Assembly (NCBI GenBank): GCA_964495085.1
Contig: CAZBUK010000119.1
Span: 1-9,370, forward strand
Direction: 5' to 3'
DNA: 9,370 nucleotides
DNA from: CAZBUK01 sp964495085
GTDB taxonomy: Bacteria; Bacteroidota; Ignavibacteria; T3Sed10-11
Shown here: piece after piece, positions 6,543 to 9,370 of the stretch
Position numbering within the stretch: the first letter of the stretch is position 1
How the letters are laid out: each line of letters starts with the position of its first letter
Position numbers and translations under genes: made by a program
Notes under the pieces: model-generated
The model's input: only the letters and a program-made list of their open reading frames with translations
What the model was told of the DNA's origin: nothing
The model's database searches: none

Positions 6543-7787
6543 TTATTTGACGTAAACGATTTTCTGAGTTAACGAGGCGTTTTTTGTATGAAGCTGGACT
6601 ATATACGTACCACTGCTGACATTAATGGCTGACTGTGAAATATTCCACCTAATAGTATGCGTCCCTTTTACATAATAGTCCAGATCTATGAGACGGTCTA
6701 CTCTTTGTCCTAAAATATTATAAATTGTTAAGCTGACTTCACCATTTTCTGGTAACTCAAAAGAAATATTTACCTCCGGATTGAAAGGATTAGGATACGG
6801 CGGGAATAGCTTGTATTCGATCGGCTGATACTTAGATTTACCGTTCTTTACAGACACCGGATTCCCATTCTCATCTATGAGAAGGTAACTTACATAGATA
6901 TCCGGTGTTGATACGCTATCCTCGCGTGCCGCATCTCTGTTTGAGGTAAAATAAAGTACCTTGCCGTCGGGGGATATCCAGGGATATTCATCTCTTCCGC
7001 CGCTCCATGAGTCTAATCCGGGTCTCTGATATGCACTCGAATTAATATTTAGTGAATAGACATCTCCCCACCGGTTATTTAAACTGTCCCGGTAACTGAC
7101 ATATATCTCCGATTGTAACGAATCCGGTATAGCCAAGATATATCTGCCGAAATAAGCCTTCCTTCTATCGGCGGTAATACTTAAACCAAGAATTCTACCG
7201 TTATATACCCCGAATGATGTGCTATCAATTATGGACCAGTCGTTCTTTTCATAATCCCATATATAGACGCATACCCCCTGTGAAAACCAGCGGCCATTTA
7301 CCACATATATGGTGTCTTTGCTTAACTCGAAAATAGAGTATTCCCATCCGGCAGTGTTTATGCTGGGACCCATATTAACAGACTGACCCCAATCATTCAT
7401 CGCTGTATCCCAATCGCTGAACCATAAATCCCATCCACCATATCCGCCCCAACTACTGTAGTACAATCTCCTTCCATCTCGACTTATGGAAGGATCGCGC
7501 GTAGGACTTCCGTCGTTTACGTTAGAGTTAAGCCGAATAGGTGATTGCCAAACACCGTCTATTAGATAAGACATATGAATTCCCCCCGGGCTCCTCTCAT
7601 AATATATAGTATCCATACTTTGCGTAAAAGACGGATTCGATTCCCAGACAAATCTCGTTGAAAAGGAATCCACCCTCTCCGGTTCGCTCCAGACTTCCGG
7701 CGCTAACGGGGGGAGTGGTTGAGATTGAACGCGGGGAAATAAATATATTATTGCAAGAGTGATAAATATTAATTTCCGTATCAACAT
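6543..7787 (-). CDS. Secreted PD40/WD40-like beta-propeller protein with T9SS sorting domain
   Basis: The product has 414 residues. A hydrophobic signal peptide (about 1-22, ending VQSQ) is followed by repeats of the PD40 (TolB-like) type. The clearest are DPSISRDGRRLYYSSW with GGWDLWFSDWD (98-127) and YPWISPDGKVLYFTSNRD with DIYVSY (268-301); weaker copies lie near 146-162 and 202-231. The C-terminal 90 residues form a T9SS sorting domain (YPNPFNPEVNISFELP, then YNILGQRVDRL, then SSGTYIVQL and a short basic end). In this type of protein the propeller usually binds partners or ligands; I see no catalytic residues. The start at 7787 has a GAGG about 6 bp upstream. It is the first gene of a two-gene operon with the metalloprotease-like protein, so the two may act together at the cell surface. 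I cannot name a substrate. Confidence 0.82.
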   Translation of the reverse strand: MLIRKLIFITLAIIYLFPRVQSQPLPPLAPEVWSEPERVDSFSTRFVWESNPSFTQSMDTIYYERSPGGIHMSYLIDGVWQSPIRLNSNVNDGSPTRDPSISRDGRRLYYSSWGGYGGWDLWFSDWDTAMNDWGQSVNMGPSINTAGWEYSIFELSKDTIYVVNGRWFSQGVCVYIWDYEKNDWSIIDSTSFGVYNGRILGLSITADRRKAYFGRYILAIPDSLQSEIYVSYRDSLNNRWGDVYSLNINSSAYQRPGLDSWSGGRDEYPWISPDGKVLYFTSNRDAAREDSVSTPDIYVSYLLIDENGNPVSVKNGKSKYQPIEYKLFPPYPNPFNPEVNISFELPENGEVSLTIYNILGQRVDRLIDLDYYVKGTHTIRWNISQSAINVSSGTYIVQLHTKNASLTQKIVYVK

Positions 7788-7993
7788 AATAGACCTCGAT
7801 TGTTATTTCCACATTCGGTTTCCATAATATCAGTAATAATATAATTTTACTTTATGAATGGGAAAAGGGGGAGGAAATTCGATACGATAATTCTCCGGAT
7901 CCGCCATAAAATCACCTGTTTAAGTACAAACCGTACAACATTTTTGTAATCAGGTTATATCGATTCCAGAAGTACAGCCGGGGAGTGATATCT

Positions 7994-8029
7994 CATATAC
8001 AAAACAAATTTCGTGCCGTATTGTATATG
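7994..8029. repeat. 9-bp inverted repeat with an 18-nt spacer
   Basis: CATATACAA (7994-8002) and TTGTATATG (8021-8029) are perfect complements around an 18-base spacer. A third GTATAT follows at 8041. It could be a hairpin or a regulator binding site; the long spacer and weak A/T pairs make a stable RNA stem less likely. No gene lies within 200 bp, so its role is unclear. Confidence 0.4.
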
Positions 8030-8133
8030 CTCCATTTAGCGTATATCCGCAGTATTTTAATTACCAATTATTAAAAATTAGAAATTATGGGAAAGGTGTT
8101 TCTTAAATTCTACAGAGGACAAAAAAGTATTTA

Positions 8134-8176
8134 ATTGTCTGAACCTTGATTTATGGGATTAAAGGATTGTCGTGAT
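8134..8176. repeat. Fragment resembling a dispersed GGATTnnnGGATT-type intergenic repeat
   Basis: The segment starts AATTGTCTGAACC and continues with GATT at 8148, 8157 and 8165 and GATC at 8174, a spacing of 8-9 bases. It resembles a dispersed sequence that I recall between genes in many bacterial genomes, with the pattern TCTGAACC followed by GGATT units. The match is from memory; a genome-wide search for further copies would settle it. Confidence 0.4.
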
Positions 8177-8201
8177 CGATTCGTTCCCGATGAAAAACCC
8201 G

Positions 8202-8235
8202 TTGTCATACTTCGACTCAGCTGCCAGTGACACTG
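8202..8235. repeat. Fragment resembling a TTCGACT...CAGTGACA intergenic repeat
   Basis: TTGTCA at 8202-8207 is followed by CTTCGACTCAGC and by CAGTGACACTG (8225-8235), an 11-base dyad (CAGTG-A-CACTG). The TGTCA and TGACA ends are complementary. A very similar string with ACGCT or CCGCT in the middle is familiar as a dispersed intergenic element; this copy differs there. It lies about 25 bases after the GGATT-type fragment, so the two may form one composite insertion. Confidence 0.35.
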
Positions 8236-8309
8236 TGGAGGAGGATGTCCCTGATTATTCCGGGCCCGGCATTTCATAATTCGCATGCCCGTTCGTCAAC
8301 TCCAGCCTC

Positions 8310-9323
8310 TCATTCTCCCGTAATCGCCTCCCTTGTCAGCCGCTCCCTGAAGACGTAATAGCTCCACCCCTGATATGCCAGCACGAGCGGGACGAAGATA
8401 AGCGCGACGAACGACATGATCTTCAGCGTCGTTTCGCTCGACGATGCGTTGTAGATCGTCAGATGGTATGCGGCATCGATGCTCGACGGCATCACGTTCG
8501 GAAACAATCCGGTGAAGATGACCGCGGTCCCGAACGCGATCGCCGCACACGTCGCGCCGAAGGCGTAGCCGCTCCATCCCAGACGGAGAAATACATAGCA
8601 CGCAACGTATCCGATGATCGCGATCATCGGGAGCGTCCCCGGCACCAGTCCAAGCCCCTCGAACAGAACCGTCTGCCTGTAACCGAGCGCTCCGAAGACC
8701 AGGAGCAGCGCGCCGGTCGGTATCCACATCCGCTGTGCGATTTTCCCGACGCGTTCGCGAATATCGCCCGCGGTGCGCAGACTCAGAAATATCGCCCCGT
8801 GCAGCGTAAACATGGCGACGACCGATAAGCCGCCGAGCAGCGCGTACGGATTGAGCAGGTGCAGCAGGTTGCCCGTAAAGTTCTTGTCGGCCCCGATCGG
8901 CAGACCCTGCACAATATTCGTGAACGCGACGCCCCAGAGCAGCGCAGAAATCAGGCTCCCACAGAAAATGAACCCATCGGCGGTCTTCCGCCACCACGTC
9001 TCCTTCATTTTGCTCCTGAACTCGATACCGACCGCGCGCAGGATGAGGGCGAGCAGCAAGATGAAGAGCGGGAGGTAAAATCCGCTGAACAGCGTCGCGT
9101 ACCAGTGCGGGAATGCCGCGAACATCGCGCCGCCCGCGGTGATGAGCCAGACTTCGTTCGCGTCCCAGAACGGACCGATCGTGTTGATCACCACCCGTCT
9201 GCCGGCGTCGTCTCTCCCCACGAAGGGGAGCAGTATCCCGACGCCGAAGTCGAATCCCTCAAGCAGGAAGTAGCCGATGAAGAGTATCGAAATGAGAATG
9301 AACCATATTAATTGCAGATCCAT
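8310..9323 (-). CDS. cydB: Cytochrome bd ubiquinol oxidase subunit II
   Basis: CydB is the second core subunit of cytochrome bd oxidase, which reduces oxygen to water with quinol in the inner membrane and has high oxygen affinity. The 337-residue protein has about eight or nine hydrophobic segments. Family landmarks are GFDFGVGILLP (23-33), PFWDANEVWLI (51-61), FAAFPHWYATLFSGFYLP (68-85), LRAVGIEFR (95-103) and LFPNVMPS (273-280). Asp25, Asp54 and Arg96 probably match the conserved Asp29, Asp58 and Arg100 of E. coli CydB. The length fits the shorter CydB forms outside the enterobacteria (E. coli has 379). The start at 9323 is set by AGGAGA (9328-9333) four bases upstream. cydA, which normally precedes cydB, should lie just beyond the right edge. 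Confidence 0.96.
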   Translation of the reverse strand: MDLQLIWFILISILFIGYFLLEGFDFGVGILLPFVGRDDAGRRVVINTIGPFWDANEVWLITAGGAMFAAFPHWYATLFSGFYLPLFILLLALILRAVGIEFRSKMKETWWRKTADGFIFCGSLISALLWGVAFTNIVQGLPIGADKNFTGNLLHLLNPYALLGGLSVVAMFTLHGAIFLSLRTAGDIRERVGKIAQRMWIPTGALLLVFGALGYRQTVLFEGLGLVPGTLPMIAIIGYVACYVFLRLGWSGYAFGATCAAIAFGTAVIFTGLFPNVMPSSIDAAYHLTIYNASSSETTLKIMSFVALIFVPLVLAYQGWSYYVFRERLTREAITGE

Positions 9324-9347
9324 AGGTTCTCCTGGTATAAATAATGC

Positions 9348-9370
9348 TTAGCGGTTTTGTCCCGACTCTG
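9348..9370 (-). CDS. Possible last codons of cydA
   Basis: On the - strand one frame runs in from the right edge as ESGQNR and ends with TAA at 9348-9350, 24 bp before the cydB start. An upstream cydA is expected from the usual cydAB order, and this is the only one of the three frames with a stop before cydB. Only seven codons, including the stop, are visible, so identity rests on position alone. Confidence 0.3.

Larger units (their letters stand above)
7788..8309. other. AT-rich intergenic region between the secreted-protein operon and cydB
   Basis: The region holds the leader of the - strand operon (bases next to 7787), a directly repeated GTACAA (7924-7929 and 7933-7938), a 9-bp inverted repeat at 7994-8029, a very A/T-rich stretch around 8055-8095, and two segments from 8134 to about 8240 that resemble dispersed intergenic repeats. 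CCGGGCCCGG at 8260-8269 is a perfect 10-bp palindrome just downstream of cydB. I found no convincing gene; the only frame with a reasonable ribosome binding site is a 25-codon one on the - strand (7830-7907). I see no clear intrinsic terminator for cydB. Confidence 0.6.

Noticed and set aside
7854..7952. 31-codon + strand frame starting MNGKRGRK
   Set aside because: It has no ribosome binding site, no motif, and runs antisense to the likely operon leader.
8260..8290. Palindrome CCGGGCCCGG plus GGCAT/ATGCC as a cydB terminator
   Set aside because: The palindrome has no loop, the other stem is only 5 bp, and no T-run follows on the - strand.
8296..8997. 233-codon open frame on the - strand and + strand frames within cydB
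   Set aside because: They are out-of-frame shadows of cydB, with Arg-rich translations and no motifs.

Overview
The window looks like chromosomal DNA of a free-living bacterium of the FCB group (Bacteroidota, Ignavibacteriota, Kryptonia and relatives). The strongest clue is two secreted proteins that both end in a type IX secretion (T9SS) C-terminal sorting domain with the YPNPFNP signature. In sampled lines the trp and cyd genes are about 58-65% GC by hand count, while the secreted-protein locus between them is clearly more AT-rich (about 39-47%).

Layout. Bases 1-2276, + strand: the end of a DAHP synthase, then trpB and trpA, tightly packed (16-bp gap, then a 4-bp ATGA overlap). This pairs the first step of aromatic synthesis with the last step of tryptophan synthesis in one likely transcript. 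Bases 2277-2647: an AT-rich spacer with a weak terminator, an imperfect long inverted repeat inside a cluster of TTTCG/CGAAA motifs, and an orphan consensus Shine-Dalgarno sequence. Bases 2648-3178, +: a four-cysteine BCAM0308-family protein. Bases 3179-3337: a convergent intergenic region with a strong 12-bp hairpin that probably terminates transcription from both sides.

Bases 7787-3338, - strand: a two-gene operon (13-bp gap) encoding a PD40/WD40-like beta-propeller protein and a 1063-residue multidomain protein. The second has a signal peptide, an M6-like zinc metalloprotease domain, a right-handed beta-helix region, a helical TPR-like region and a T9SS sorting domain. Both products are predicted to cross the outer membrane through T9SS. 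Bases 7788-8309: about 520 bp of spacer with a hairpin and two fragments that resemble dispersed intergenic repeats. Bases 9323-8310, -: cydB, subunit II of cytochrome bd oxidase, with what may be the last codons of cydA at the right edge.

The most unusual object is the chimeric protease. Its zinc motif departs from the usual M6 spacing, and its base composition steps near the junction between the protease part and the beta-helix part. I found no CRISPR array, tRNA, rRNA, transposase or recognised defence system.
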